NCBI GenBank assembly: GCA_024404335.1
Contig: JAKSQA010000074.1
Span: forward strand, 1 to 5,921
From: Mailhella sp.
Lineage (GTDB): Bacteria > Desulfobacterota > Desulfovibrionia > Desulfovibrionales > Desulfovibrionaceae
DNA: 5,921 bases
Reading direction: 5' to 3'
The notes below the pieces were generated by a model. That model was not told the origin of the DNA, did no database searches, and saw only the letters and a list, made by a program, of their open reading frames with translations. Shown here piece after piece: positions 1 through 5,921 of this stretch (position 1 is the first letter of the stretch; the number at the start of each line of letters is the position of its first letter). Position numbers and translations under genes: made by a program.

Positions 1-591
1 ACCAAGCTCACCGTGCTTGAGATCCTCCTCAACAATGCCGACGGCCTCATCGTGGGCGGCGGCATCGCCAACACCTTCCTGGAAGCGGCCGGCTTCAACA
101 TGGGCGCCTCCCTTGTCGAAAAGGACCTCATCCCCGAAGCCAAGCGCCTCATCGCCCTGGCCAAAGAGCGCGGCGTCGACCTGCCCCTGCCTGAAGACGT
201 CGTCGTCGCCCCCGACTTCGCCCATGCCGCCGAAGCCGTGACCAAGCCGGTCGCCGAGCTGACCGCCGAGGACTGCGCCTTCGATATCGGCGAAGCCACC
301 GTCGCCCGCTACGCCGAGCTTCTTTCCTCCGCGAAGACCATCGTCTGGAACGGCCCTGTCGGCGCCTTCGAGACCGTGCCCTTCGACAAGGGAAGCCGAG
401 CACTGGCCGACATCCTGGCCGACTGCGACGCCTACACCCTCGTGTGCGGCGGTGACACCGTCGCTGCTGTGGAATCCTTCGGCGTGGCCGGGAAGATGGG
501 CTATCTCTCCACCGGCGGCGGCGCCTTCCTCGAAGTGCTTGAAGGAAAGACGCTTCCTGCCGTGGCAGCCCTTGCCGATGCTGCGAAGTAG
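1..591 (+). CDS. pgk: Phosphoglycerate kinase, C-terminal half (5' truncated by window)
   Basis: Cytosolic glycolytic enzyme that transfers phosphate between 1,3-bisphosphoglycerate and ADP. The reading frame is open from base 1, giving 196 visible residues; the family is usually about 390-400, so roughly the N-terminal half lies upstream. Seen in the fragment: a GGGIANTF segment (residues 19-26), the nucleotide-site WNGPVGAFE (116-124), GGDT (150-153) and the C-terminal STGGGAFLEVLEGK stretch starting near 170. All are hallmarks of the Pgk C-terminal nucleotide-binding domain. The gene ends in TAG at 589-591 and is followed by a hairpin, so it is probably a separate housekeeping transcription unit and not part of the choline operon. 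No frameshift or missing motif is visible in the part shown. Confidence 0.97.
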   Translation, partial: TKLTVLEILLNNADGLIVGGGIANTFLEAAGFNMGASLVEKDLIPEAKRLIALAKERGVDLPLPEDVVVAPDFAHAAEAVTKPVAELTAEDCAFDIGEATVARYAELLSSAKTIVWNGPVGAFETVPFDKGSRALADILADCDAYTLVCGGDTVAAVESFGVAGKMGYLSTGGGAFLEVLEGKTLPAVAALADAAK

Positions 592-619
592 CGCCGGTTT
601 CCAAAGGAAATGATTGAGA

Positions 620-651
620 AAGAGGGGAGGGGCCCAGGCCCTTCCCCTCTT
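620..651 (+). terminator. Terminator-like hairpin after pgk
   Basis: The arms at 620-632 and 639-651 pair over 13 positions (12 Watson-Crick, one G-U at 629/642) around a 6-base loop. The stem is rich in G/C and begins 28 bases past the pgk stop. The following bases (TCTGCG) give only a poor T-tract, so it may act as an imperfect intrinsic terminator or as a 3'-end stabilising structure. Its position between a housekeeping gene and a new operon supports a terminating role. Confidence 0.65.
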
Positions 652-806
652 CTGCGTGCGGATGCTGAACGGTGCCCTGTCGGGAACGGATGAGGGGCTT
701 GTCCCCCCGGATGGGCAGTGTGGCGGGTCAGGCATGTCCGTTTTAACGCTGAACGTGGAGGGCATGGAGGGCGCCTCTGCTGCCGGAGACTCCCAAACAT
801 TGTCCC

Positions 807-841
807 AAGGGGAATCTTGGAGCGCCTTTTAAAGGGGAATC
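807..841 (+). repeat. Pair of 10-base direct repeats upstream of the promoters
   Basis: AAGGGGAATC occurs at 807-816 and again at 832-841, with starts 25 bases apart. The first copy lies inside a small dyad (CCAAG 805-809 with CTTGG 816-820). The second copy ends 25 bases before the first promoter's -35 box. The position would suit an activator site, but no regulator is visible in the window and chance cannot be excluded for so short a repeat. Confidence 0.3.
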
Positions 842-866
842 GGTTTTATAGATGTTTTTTTGATTT

Positions 867-895
867 TTGATAATAGTCTGAAATTATATGATAAT
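867..895 (+). promoter_or_regulatory. Sigma70-type promoter P1 of the choline operon
   Basis: A TTGATA -35 box (867-872) and a GATAAT -10 box (890-895) are separated by 17 bases. Each matches the consensus at five of six positions. The boxes lie in the AT-rich island on the coding strand of the operon. Transcription would start near 902, giving a leader of about 235 bases before the first gene. The match is good, but AT-rich sequence raises the chance of fortuitous boxes. Confidence 0.5.
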
Positions 896-897
896 TT
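881..897. promoter_or_regulatory. Operator-like palindrome over the P1 -10 box
   Basis: AAATTAT (881-887) and ATAATTT (891-897) form a perfect 7-base inverted repeat with a 3-base centre. It covers the -10 hexamer of P1, the usual place for a repressor site. TGATAAT also recurs in direct orientation at 868-874 and 889-895, two helical turns apart. No regulator gene is in the window to pair it with. Confidence 0.35.
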
Positions 898-958
898 ATT
901 TTCTGCGGATTTTTACGACGCCTGAGAAGTGGTTCCAGGGTGAATATGTTCATGGATA

Positions 959-987
959 TTGGAAAAATAATATTGTAAAAATACTAT
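959..987 (+). promoter_or_regulatory. Sigma70-type promoter P2 of the choline operon
   Basis: TTGGAA (959-964) and TACTAT (982-987) are separated by 17 bases, each with four of six consensus matches. Transcription would begin near 994, which places both stem-loops of 1053-1130 inside the mRNA leader. It is weaker on sequence than P1 but closer to the gene. Either or both could be used. Confidence 0.4.
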
Positions 988-991
988 TTTT
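977..991. promoter_or_regulatory. Operator-like palindrome over the P2 -10 box
   Basis: AAAAATA (977-983) and TATTTTT (985-991) are perfect inverted repeats around a single central C, and they overlap the P2 -10 hexamer. A second AAAAATA copy sits at 963-969 in direct orientation. The arrangement parallels the dyad on P1, though the sequence differs. In such AT-rich DNA it could be fortuitous. Confidence 0.3.
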
Positions 992-1052
992 TCGATAGGT
1001 TAAAAAGAAATTGTCATTGAATCACGCGCCGGTGCGCAAATGCCTTGACCTT

Positions 1053-1092
1053 GCCCTATGGGAAAGGCGTATCAATGTTTCCATGATAGGGC
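1053..1092 (+). promoter_or_regulatory. Leader stem-loop 1
   Basis: GCCCTAT (1053-1059) pairs perfectly with ATAGGGC (1086-1092). Inside it, GGAAA (1061-1065) pairs with TTTCC (1078-1082), separated by a small asymmetric internal loop (1060 against 1083-1085). The apical loop is 12 bases (1066-1077). That is 12 base pairs in the presumed 5' untranslated leader, ending one base before the second stem-loop. No T-run follows, so it is not an intrinsic terminator. Confidence 0.5.
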
Positions 1093-1093
1093 G

Positions 1094-1130
1094 CTCCTCC
1101 CGCACAGGCGGGCTGTGCGCCGTGAAGGAG
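1094..1130 (+). promoter_or_regulatory. Leader stem-loop 2, masking the Shine-Dalgarno of the shell gene
   Basis: CGCACAG (1101-1107) pairs perfectly with CTGTGCG (1113-1119) around a 5-base loop. The outer CTCCT (1094-1098) is an exact complement of AGGAG (1126-1130), the Shine-Dalgarno core of the next gene. The outer helix is separated from the inner one by 2 and 6 unpaired bases. A competing GC hairpin, CCCGC (1099-1103) with GCGGG (1108-1112), is mutually exclusive with the inner stem. Translational control of the first shell gene is an inference from this geometry. Confidence 0.5.
1125..1130 (+). promoter_or_regulatory. Ribosome binding site that fixes the shell gene start
   Basis: AAGGAG lies six bases before ATG 1137. 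It decides the start: the frame is open back to TTG 1011, but the 42 extra residues would cover the two leader stem-loops, have no Shine-Dalgarno comparable to this one, and precede the point where the BMC fold begins. Confidence 0.85.
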
Positions 1131-1136
1131 TATCGA

Positions 1137-1739
1137 ATGGGCAGCGTATCCGAAGCCATGGGCCTTATCGAGACGCTGGGCATGGTGCCCGCGATCTACG
1201 GGGCCGACGCCATGCTTAAGGCGGCCGATGTGGAGCTTTTCTCCTACGAGAACGTAGGCTCGACCCTGGTCACCATGATGGTCCGCGGCGACGTGGCGGC
1301 CGTGAGGGCCTCCGTCGATGCGGGCATGAAGGCGGCATCATCCATAGGCAAGCTCACCGCGCACAATGTCATGCCGCGTCCCGTACGCGGCGTCCGCGAC
1401 ATAGCACGCGTGCACAGCGTGGAGAACGAATCCGTGGAGCCGCGGCTCCGTTCCCTGGCCATGATCGAGACATTCGGCATCGTCTACATGCTCGAGGCTG
1501 CCGACGCCATGATGAAGGCTGCCGATGTCGAGCTCATAGGCTATGAGAACGTGGCATCAGGCTATATCTCGGTCCTCACCCAGGGCGATGTGGCGGCATG
1601 CAAGGCGGCTGTCGCAGCCGGCATCAAGGCCGTGGAGGCCATGGGCACGAACGTCTACAGCTCATGCGTCATCCCGACCCCCCACCGCGATCTCGTCCGT
1701 GTGACGAGGCGCTATTCGATCGAAGGCCTTCTGGCCTGA
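1137..1739 (+). CDS. Tandem-domain bacterial microcompartment shell protein (BMC-T)
   Basis: Structural protein of 200 residues with two consecutive BMC (Pfam00936-type) domains, about residues 7-86 and 107-186. BMC-T proteins form trimers that act as pseudohexameric tiles in the shell facets. The repeats are visible directly: MGLIETLG / LAMIETFG, KAADVEL in both, YENVGST / YENVASG at the pore-loop position, RGDVAAV / QGDVAAC, and MPRPVR / IPTPHRD at the domain ends. The pore loops hold no cysteine, so the iron-sulfur site known from PduT-type shell proteins is not expected. The only cysteines are C155 and C177 in domain 2. Start ATG 1137 has AAGGAG six bases upstream. It is the first gene of the operon, 16 bases before the dehydrogenase homologue. 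By position it may correspond to the gene called cutA in Desulfovibrio choline clusters, but I am not sure of that name. Single- versus double-layer trimer stacking cannot be told from sequence by eye. Confidence 0.93.
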   Translation: MGSVSEAMGLIETLGMVPAIYGADAMLKAADVELFSYENVGSTLVTMMVRGDVAAVRASVDAGMKAASSIGKLTAHNVMPRPVRGVRDIARVHSVENESVEPRLRSLAMIETFGIVYMLEAADAMMKAADVELIGYENVASGYISVLTQGDVAACKAAVAAGIKAVEAMGTNVYSSCVIPTPHRDLVRVTRRYSIEGLLA

Positions 1740-1755
1740 TTCCGGAGCGCTTCGG

Positions 1756-3252
1756 ATGATAGCGGACAACGATCTTCTCTCCATGCAGTATGCCAGGATC
1801 CTGGCGGAGAATGCCGCGCAGGCTTCGCGTGAGCTGCGGACCTTTTCCCAGGAGCGCCTCGACGCGATAGCCGAGCATGTGGCTTCGGCTCTTGACGGCC
1901 ATGCGGAGGAGCTCGCCCTCATGTCCCATGAGGAGACGGGATACGGCTGCGTGGCCGACAAGACGGCCATGATCCGCTTCGTGTGCCGCTCGCTTCCCCG
2001 GGCCTTCCGCGGAATGCGCTGCGTGGGCGTCCTGAAGGAGGACGGAAGGGGCGGCGTGCTTGAAGTGGGCGTCCCGCTGGGCGTCATCGCCGCGTTCTGT
2101 CCCTCGACCAGCCCGGTATCCACGCTTGCCGCGAACGCGCTCGCCGCGATCAAGTCGGGCAACTGCATCGTCTTCGCCCATCATCCCCGTGCCGTGCGCT
2201 GCATGACGAAGGCCCTCGAGATCGTCATCAGCGCCGCCGTCGAGGCCGGGCTCCCCGAAGGGGCGATAGCCGGGCTCTCCTGTCCGGCGAAGAGCGGGGC
2301 TCTTGAGCTCATGAAGCACCCCGCGGTCACGCTCGTGATGATGACGGCCGTCCCCCGCATGCTCCCCCTCGCGCACGCGGCCGGGAAGCCTCTGATCTGC
2401 GGCGGCACGGGCAACGGCCCTGCGTTCATCGAGCGTACAGCCGACATAGACAGGGCTGCCGAGGACATCATTCTGAGCAAGGCGTTCGACTGCGGCACGG
2501 CTCCTTCTGCCGAGCAGTGCGTGGTCGTCGACGCCTGCGCCGCCGACCGCGTCCGCCGGGCCTTCGCCTCGCGCGGTGCGTGGTTCATGACGGCCGAGCA
2601 GTCCGACAGGCTTGCCGGCATGCTTTTCCGCAGTGACGGCCGCCACCGCCGCGACATGGTGGGCGTCGACGCCTGCACGCTGGCCCGCCGCGCCGGATTC
2701 GAGGTGCCCGCCGGAACGAGGGTGCTTGTTGCGGAGCGTACGCACGTCTCCGACTACGATGCGTACAACCGCGAGCTGCTCGCCCCCGTCCTTCCCTGGT
2801 ACGAGGAGGACGACTGGATGCACGCATGCGAGAAGTGCATCGAGCTCCTTCTCGTCGACCGCACGGGGCATACCCTCTCCATCCATTCCTCCGACGAGGA
2901 TGTCATACGCCAGTTCGCCCTGAAGAAGCCGGTCGCGCGCGTCCTTGTGAACACGCCCGCCTGTCTTGGCGGAATGGGCATGACGACGGACCTGTTCCCC
3001 TCGATGACCCAGGGCAGCGGCCTTTCCGGCCAGGGCATGACGTCGGACAATGTTTCCCCCATGAATCTCGTCTATGTCCGCAAGGTGGGCAGGGGAGCCT
3101 CGTCGGCCGAGGATGTCCTTTCCTCGCTTGCGGACGCCGGTACGGCCGGTCTGTGCGGCCATGCAGGAATTTCGGAAGAGAAGGCCGAGGCCCTCAGGGC
3201 GGCCATACGCGAAATAGTCAGAAAACTTGCCGGTCCCTCCGGGGCTTGCTGA
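1756..3252 (+). CDS. CoA-acylating aldehyde dehydrogenase homologue lacking the catalytic cysteine (microcompartment-associated)
   Basis: A 498-residue member of the acetylating aldehyde dehydrogenase superfamily (PduP/EutE-like), whose active members convert acetaldehyde, NAD+ and CoA to acetyl-CoA. Family features seen: [17 protein letters not shown] near residues 107-123, a [13 protein letters not shown] stretch near 219-231, [14 protein letters not shown] at 241-254, and [12 protein letters not shown] near 427-438. In active homologues the 241-254 segment normally reads like SKTFDNGxICASEQ. Here the catalytic cysteine position is P250, and the usual Asn after PST (oxyanion hole) is S119. 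Nearby cysteines C246 and C255 are out of register. The usual Gly-Gly after Thr in the next conserved loop reads T197-A-V-P. The C-terminus has a flexible linker and an amphipathic helix (about 473-492) typical of encapsulation peptides. ATG 1756 has GGAG eight bases upstream. It probably has a structural, NAD(H)-binding or regulatory role, or altered chemistry. It may be the gene called cutB in Desulfovibrio clusters; I am not certain of that name. Confidence 0.88.
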   Translation: MIADNDLLSMQYARILAENAAQASRELRTFSQERLDAIAEHVASALDGHAEELALMSHEETGYGCVADKTAMIRFVCRSLPRAFRGMRCVGVLKEDGRGGVLEVGVPLGVIAAFCPSTSPVSTLAANALAAIKSGNCIVFAHHPRAVRCMTKALEIVISAAVEAGLPEGAIAGLSCPAKSGALELMKHPAVTLVMMTAVPRMLPLAHAAGKPLICGGTGNGPAFIERTADIDRAAEDIILSKAFDCGTAPSAEQCVVVDACAADRVRRAFASRGAWFMTAEQSDRLAGMLFRSDGRHRRDMVGVDACTLARRAGFEVPAGTRVLVAERTHVSDYDAYNRELLAPVLPWYEEDDWMHACEKCIELLLVDRTGHTLSIHSSDEDVIRQFALKKPVARVLVNTPACLGGMGMTTDLFPSMTQGSGLSGQGMTSDNVSPMNLVYVRKVGRGASSAEDVLSSLADAGTAGLCGHAGISEEKAEALRAAIREIVRKLAGPSGAC

Positions 3253-3263
3253 GTATCCCCAAA

Positions 3264-3268
3264 AGGAG
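3264..3268 (+). promoter_or_regulatory. Ribosome binding site that fixes the GTG start of cutC
   Basis: AGGAG, within AAAAGGAG (3261-3268), lies six bases before GTG 3275. The frame extends back to TTG 3227, but that start lies inside the upstream gene without a comparable site. The protein from GTG 3275 begins with the [19 protein letters not shown] helix expected of choline lyases from sulfate reducers. Confidence 0.85.
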
Positions 3269-3274
3269 CATTCC

Positions 3275-5836
3275 GTGGACATTAGAGAATTTTCCACCAA
3301 GATCGCCGAGGCGACGAAGAGCCTGTCCGCCGAAGAGCGCGCCTCTCTGCGCACCGTCCTCGACGGGGCGTCGGAAGAGCTTATCAGACGCACCGCTGAA
3401 AAGGTGCTTGCCCAGGCCGCTGCTCCCGCAGCCGCTGAGGGTGACGGCACGGGCGTCCCGAACGGCCCGACCGAGCGCCACAGGCGTCTTAAGGAGAACT
3501 TCCTCAAGCAGGTTCCTTCCATCTCCATCCATCATGCGCAGGTCATCACCGAGCTTGACCGCAAGTATCCCGGCCTTCCCCGCATAGAGCTGCGCGGCAA
3601 GGTGTTCCGCCGCTGCTGTGAGACGGCCCCCCTTGTCATCCAGAAGGACGAGCTCATCGTCGGCTCGCCCTGCGGCGCCCCCCGTACCGGCTCGCTTTCG
3701 CCTGAGATCTCCTGGCGCTGGCTTCGTGGCGAGCTCGATACCATCGCGACCCGTCCGCAGGATCCCTTCCGTGTCGCCGAAGAGGACAAGAAGATCCTCC
3801 GCGAGCAGATCTTCCCCTACTGGGAAGGCAAGTCCGTCGACGAGTACTGCGAGTCGCAGTACCGTGAGGCGGGCGTATGGGAGCTCTCCGGCGAGTCCTT
3901 CGTGTCCGACTGCTCCTACCACGCCATGAACGGCGGCGGCGACTCCAACCCCGGCTACGATGTCATCCTCATGAAGAAGGGCATGCTCGACATCCAGCAG
4001 GAAGCCCGCGAACATCTCGCCGAGCTGGATTACGAGAATCCCGAGGACCTCGACAAGATCTACTTCTACAAGTCGGTCATCGACACGGCCGAAGGCGTCA
4101 TCATCTACGCCCGCCGCATGTCCGAGTACGCCGCAGAACTGGCCGCCAAGGAGACCGATCCCAAGCGCAAGGCCGAACTGGAGCGCATCTCCGAAGTCAA
4201 CGCCCGCGTGCCCGCCCATGCCCCCACGAACTTCTGGGAAGCCGTGCAGGCCGTCTGGACCGTCGAGTCCCTGCTCGTCCTTGAGGAGAACCAGACGGGC
4301 ATGTCCATCGGCCGCGTCGACCAGTACATGTATCCCTTCTTTAAGGCGGACATCGAATCCGGCCGCATGACGCCTTACGAAGCCTTCGATATCGCGGGCT
4401 GCATGCTCATCAAGATGTCCGAGATGATGTGGATCACGAGCGAGGGCGCCTCCAAGTTCTTCGCCGGCTATCAGCCCTTCGTGAACATGTGCGTCGGCGG
4501 CGTCAACCGCACCGGCCGCGACGCCACCAACGAGCTGACCTATCTGCTCATGGACGCCGTCCGCCATGTGCGCATCTACCAGCCTTCCCTGGCCACCCGC
4601 GTGCACAACAAGTCGCCTGAGAAGTACCTGCACAAGATCGTCGACGTCATACGTTCCGGCATGGGCTTCCCCGCCGTCCATTTCGACGACACGCATATCA
4701 AGATGATGCTTGCCAAGGGCGTCAGCGTCGAAGATGCCCGTGACTACTGCATCATGGGCTGCGTCGAGCCCCAGAAGGCCGGCCGCCTGTACCAGTGGAC
4801 CTCCACCGCCTATACCCAGTGGCCCATCTGCATCGAGCTTGTGCTCAACCGCGGCGTCCCGCTCTGGTACGGCAAGCAGGTGACTCCCGATCTCGGCCCG
4901 ATCGAATCCTTCGATACGTGGGAGAAGTTCGAGGAAGCCGTCCATGAGCAGATCCGCTACATCACGAAGTGGACCTCCGTGGCGACCGTCATCTCCCAGC
5001 GCGTCCACCGCGACCTCGCTCCGACGCCCCTCATGTCCATCATGTACGAGGGCTGCATGGAGAAGGGCCGCGACGTGTCCGCCGGCGGCGCCGTCTATAA
5101 CTTCGGCCCCGGCGTCGTCTGGAGCGGCCTTGCCACCTACGCCGACTCCATGTCGGCTATCAGGAAGCTCGTCTTCGATGACAGGAAGTACACGCTCGAG
5201 CAGCTCAACGAGGCTCTCAAGGCCGACTTCGAAGGCTTCGACGATATCCGCCGCGACTGCCTCGCCGCGCCCAAGTACGGCAACGACGACGACTACGCCG
5301 ACCTCATCGCCTCCGACCTCATCGAGTTCACCGAAAGCGTGCACCGCAAGTACCATACGCTGTATTCGGTGCTGAGCCACGGCACGCTCTCCATCTCCAA
5401 CAACACGCCCTTCGGCCAGCTCACCGGCGCATCCGCCAACGGCCGCCGTGCATGGAAGCCCCTCTCCGACGGCATCAGCCCCACGCAGGGTGCCGACTTC
5501 AAGGGCCCCACCGCCATCATCAAGAGCGTGTCCAAGATGTCGAACGACAACATGAACATCGGTCTGGTGCACAACTTCAAGCTCGTGAGCGGCCTGCTTG
5601 ACACCGCCGAGGGCGAGAACGGCATCGTGAACCTCATCCGCCCTGCCAGCACCCTCGGCACCGGCGCGCTGCCGTTCCACGCCCCCGACCCCGCGACCAC
5701 GCGCCAGGCCCAGAAGGAACCTGAGAACTACAGGGACCTTGTTGTACGCGTGGCAGGCTACAGCGCGTTCTTCGTCGAACTCTGCAAGGACGTGCAGGAC
5801 GAGATCATCAGCCGTACGGTGCTCAGGCACCTGTAG
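3275..5836 (+). CDS. cutC: Choline trimethylamine-lyase, glycyl radical enzyme CutC
   Basis: Cleaves choline to trimethylamine and acetaldehyde by radical chemistry, acting inside the microcompartment and strictly anaerobically. From GTG 3275 it has 853 residues. Visible parts: an N-terminal amphipathic helix (about 1-44) and Ala/Gly-rich linker (about 46-64), typical of an encapsulation extension; the PFL-like domain from about 65; the thiyl loop MGCVEPQ with C496 and E498; and the glycyl radical motif RVAGYSAFF with G828 near the C-terminus. Choline-pocket residues known from Desulfovibrio alaskensis CutC (Y208, D216, F395, C489, E491, T502, G821, as I recall them) all fall here at a constant +7 offset: Y215, D223, F402, C496, E498, T509, G828. 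This separates it from diol dehydratase, isethionate lyase and other glycyl radical enzymes. It starts 22 bases after the dehydrogenase homologue and is followed 18 bases later by its activase. No frameshift or missing key residue was found. Confidence 0.97.
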   Translation: MDIREFSTKIAEATKSLSAEERASLRTVLDGASEELIRRTAEKVLAQAAAPAAAEGDGTGVPNGPTERHRRLKENFLKQVPSISIHHAQVITELDRKYPGLPRIELRGKVFRRCCETAPLVIQKDELIVGSPCGAPRTGSLSPEISWRWLRGELDTIATRPQDPFRVAEEDKKILREQIFPYWEGKSVDEYCESQYREAGVWELSGESFVSDCSYHAMNGGGDSNPGYDVILMKKGMLDIQQEAREHLAELDYENPEDLDKIYFYKSVIDTAEGVIIYARRMSEYAAELAAKETDPKRKAELERISEVNARVPAHAPTNFWEAVQAVWTVESLLVLEENQTGMSIGRVDQYMYPFFKADIESGRMTPYEAFDIAGCMLIKMSEMMWITSEGASKFFAGYQPFVNMCVGGVNRTGRDATNELTYLLMDAVRHVRIYQPSLATRVHNKSPEKYLHKIVDVIRSGMGFPAVHFDDTHIKMMLAKGVSVEDARDYCIMGCVEPQKAGRLYQWTSTAYTQWPICIELVLNRGVPLWYGKQVTPDLGPIESFDTWEKFEEAVHEQIRYITKWTSVATVISQRVHRDLAPTPLMSIMYEGCMEKGRDVSAGGAVYNFGPGVVWSGLATYADSMSAIRKLVFDDRKYTLEQLNEALKADFEGFDDIRRDCLAAPKYGNDDDYADLIASDLIEFTESVHRKYHTLYSVLSHGTLSISNNTPFGQLTGASANGRRAWKPLSDGISPTQGADFKGPTAIIKSVSKMSNDNMNIGLVHNFKLVSGLLDTAEGENGIVNLIRPASTLGTGALPFHAPDPATTRQAQKEPENYRDLVVRVAGYSAFFVELCKDVQDEIISRTVLRHL

Positions 5837-5854
5837 GCCGAACGGGAGACCGGC

Positions 5855-5921
5855 ATGGAAACCGTGGAACGCAGGGCGCTCATCTTCAACGTGCAGAAGT
5901 ACAATCTGTACGACGGTCCCG
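5855..5921 (+). CDS. cutD: Choline trimethylamine-lyase activating enzyme, N-terminus (3' truncated by window)
   Basis: Radical-SAM activase that uses S-adenosylmethionine and an iron-sulfur cluster to place the glycyl radical on CutC. Only 22 codons are visible, reading METVERRALIFNVQKYNLY followed by DGP. The IFNxQKYNxYDGP wording matches the start of glycyl-radical activases, which continue into the cluster-binding CxxxCxxC just beyond the window edge. The CxxxCxxC itself is not visible, so the assignment rests on these residues and on position directly after cutC. The start is ATG 5855 with GGGAG (5844-5848) six bases upstream; an in-frame GTG at 5864 is a less likely alternative. The gap after the cutC stop is 18 bases, consistent with co-transcription. 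Confidence 0.88.
   Translation, partial: METVERRALIFNVQKYNLYDGP

Larger units (their letters stand above)
592..1136 (+). other. Long intergenic and regulatory region between pgk and the choline operon
   Basis: This 545-base stretch holds no gene I can support. Bases 652-836 are GC-rich and contain only short hairpins, for example GGGG 694-697 with CCCC 703-706, plus a short open frame (614-832) that starts inside the terminator region and looks like no protein. Bases 841-1020 drop to 27 % GC (49 of 180), in sharp contrast to the flanks, and hold two promoter candidates with dyads. Bases 1021-1130 return to high GC and form two stem-loops in the presumed leader of the operon. No tRNA, rRNA or insertion sequence is visible. 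Confidence 0.7.

Noticed and set aside
614..832. A 72-codon + strand open frame after pgk
   Set aside because: It starts inside the pgk terminator region, shows no clear Shine-Dalgarno and resembles no protein.
805..862. An intrinsic terminator made of the CCAAG/CTTGG dyad and the T-run at 855-861
   Set aside because: The stem is only 5 bp and more than 30 bases from the T-run, so the two do not form a terminator.
1045..1075. A further promoter, TTGACC (1045-1050) with TATCAA (1070-1075)
   Set aside because: The spacer is 19 bases, the -10 is poor, and the -10 box lies within the loop of stem-loop 1. P1 and P2 are better supported.
1011..1136. A 42-residue N-terminal extension of the shell protein from TTG 1011
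   Set aside because: The AAGGAG before ATG 1137 and the start of the BMC fold just after it fix the downstream start. The extension would overlap the leader stem-loops.
3227..3274. A 16-residue N-terminal extension of CutC from TTG 3227
   Set aside because: It lies inside the upstream gene without a ribosome binding site, whereas GTG 3275 has AAAAGGAG six bases before it.
1669..3528. A 619-codon minus-strand open frame opposite the dehydrogenase homologue
   Set aside because: Arg/Gly/His-rich, no known motif, and it spans two well-supported + strand genes and their intergenic gap. It is a shadow of GC-biased codons.
3218..5830. An 870-codon open frame on the minus strand opposite almost all of cutC
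   Set aside because: It mirrors cutC, lacks recognisable domains and has low-complexity Gly/Val/Asp/His-rich wording. Such antisense frames arise when codon bias avoids TTA, CTA and TCA on the coding strand. The + strand frame has all CutC catalytic residues.
3275..5836. The glycyl radical enzyme as isethionate sulfite-lyase, propanediol dehydratase or another microcompartment lyase
   Set aside because: The choline-pocket residues (Y215, D223, F402, T509) are all present at a constant offset to known CutC, and the overall wording is that of CutC.

Overview
The window reads as a GC-rich bacterial chromosome, with strong C/G preference at third codon positions. The gene set and protein wording resemble Desulfovibrionaceae or similar anaerobic gut sulfidogens, but the taxon is inferred, not shown. 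It captures the 3' end of a housekeeping gene and the start of a choline-degrading bacterial microcompartment (BMC) operon. All genes are on the + strand.

Layout. Bases 1-591 are the C-terminal half of phosphoglycerate kinase (pgk), followed by a terminator-like hairpin at 620-651. Bases 592-1136 carry no convincing gene. The first part (652-836) is GC-rich and unassigned. The second (841-1020) is a 27 % GC island with two tandem sigma70-type promoters (867-895 and 959-987), each with a palindrome over its -10 box. The third (1053-1130) is a leader with two consecutive stem-loops, the second of which pairs with the Shine-Dalgarno sequence of the first operon gene. Then come a tandem-domain BMC shell protein (1137-1739), a divergent CoA-acylating aldehyde dehydrogenase homologue (1756-3252), choline trimethylamine-lyase cutC (3275-5836), and the first 22 codons of its radical-SAM activase cutD (5855 to the window end). 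Intergenic gaps are 16, 22 and 18 bases and each gene has its own Shine-Dalgarno, so this is one transcription unit.

How it works together. CutD installs a glycyl radical on CutC. CutC splits choline into trimethylamine and acetaldehyde inside a protein shell to which the tandem-BMC protein contributes. An aldehyde dehydrogenase would normally turn the acetaldehyde into acetyl-CoA. The homologue encoded here has proline at the catalytic cysteine position and serine at the usual oxyanion-hole asparagine, so it is probably not the working enzyme. A second, intact aldehyde dehydrogenase would be expected outside the window.

Most interesting points: the apparent pseudo-dehydrogenase retained between shell and lyase genes, and the structured leader that could mask translation of the first shell gene. 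The CutC identification is firm, because every choline-lyase active-site residue I could recall falls at a constant offset.
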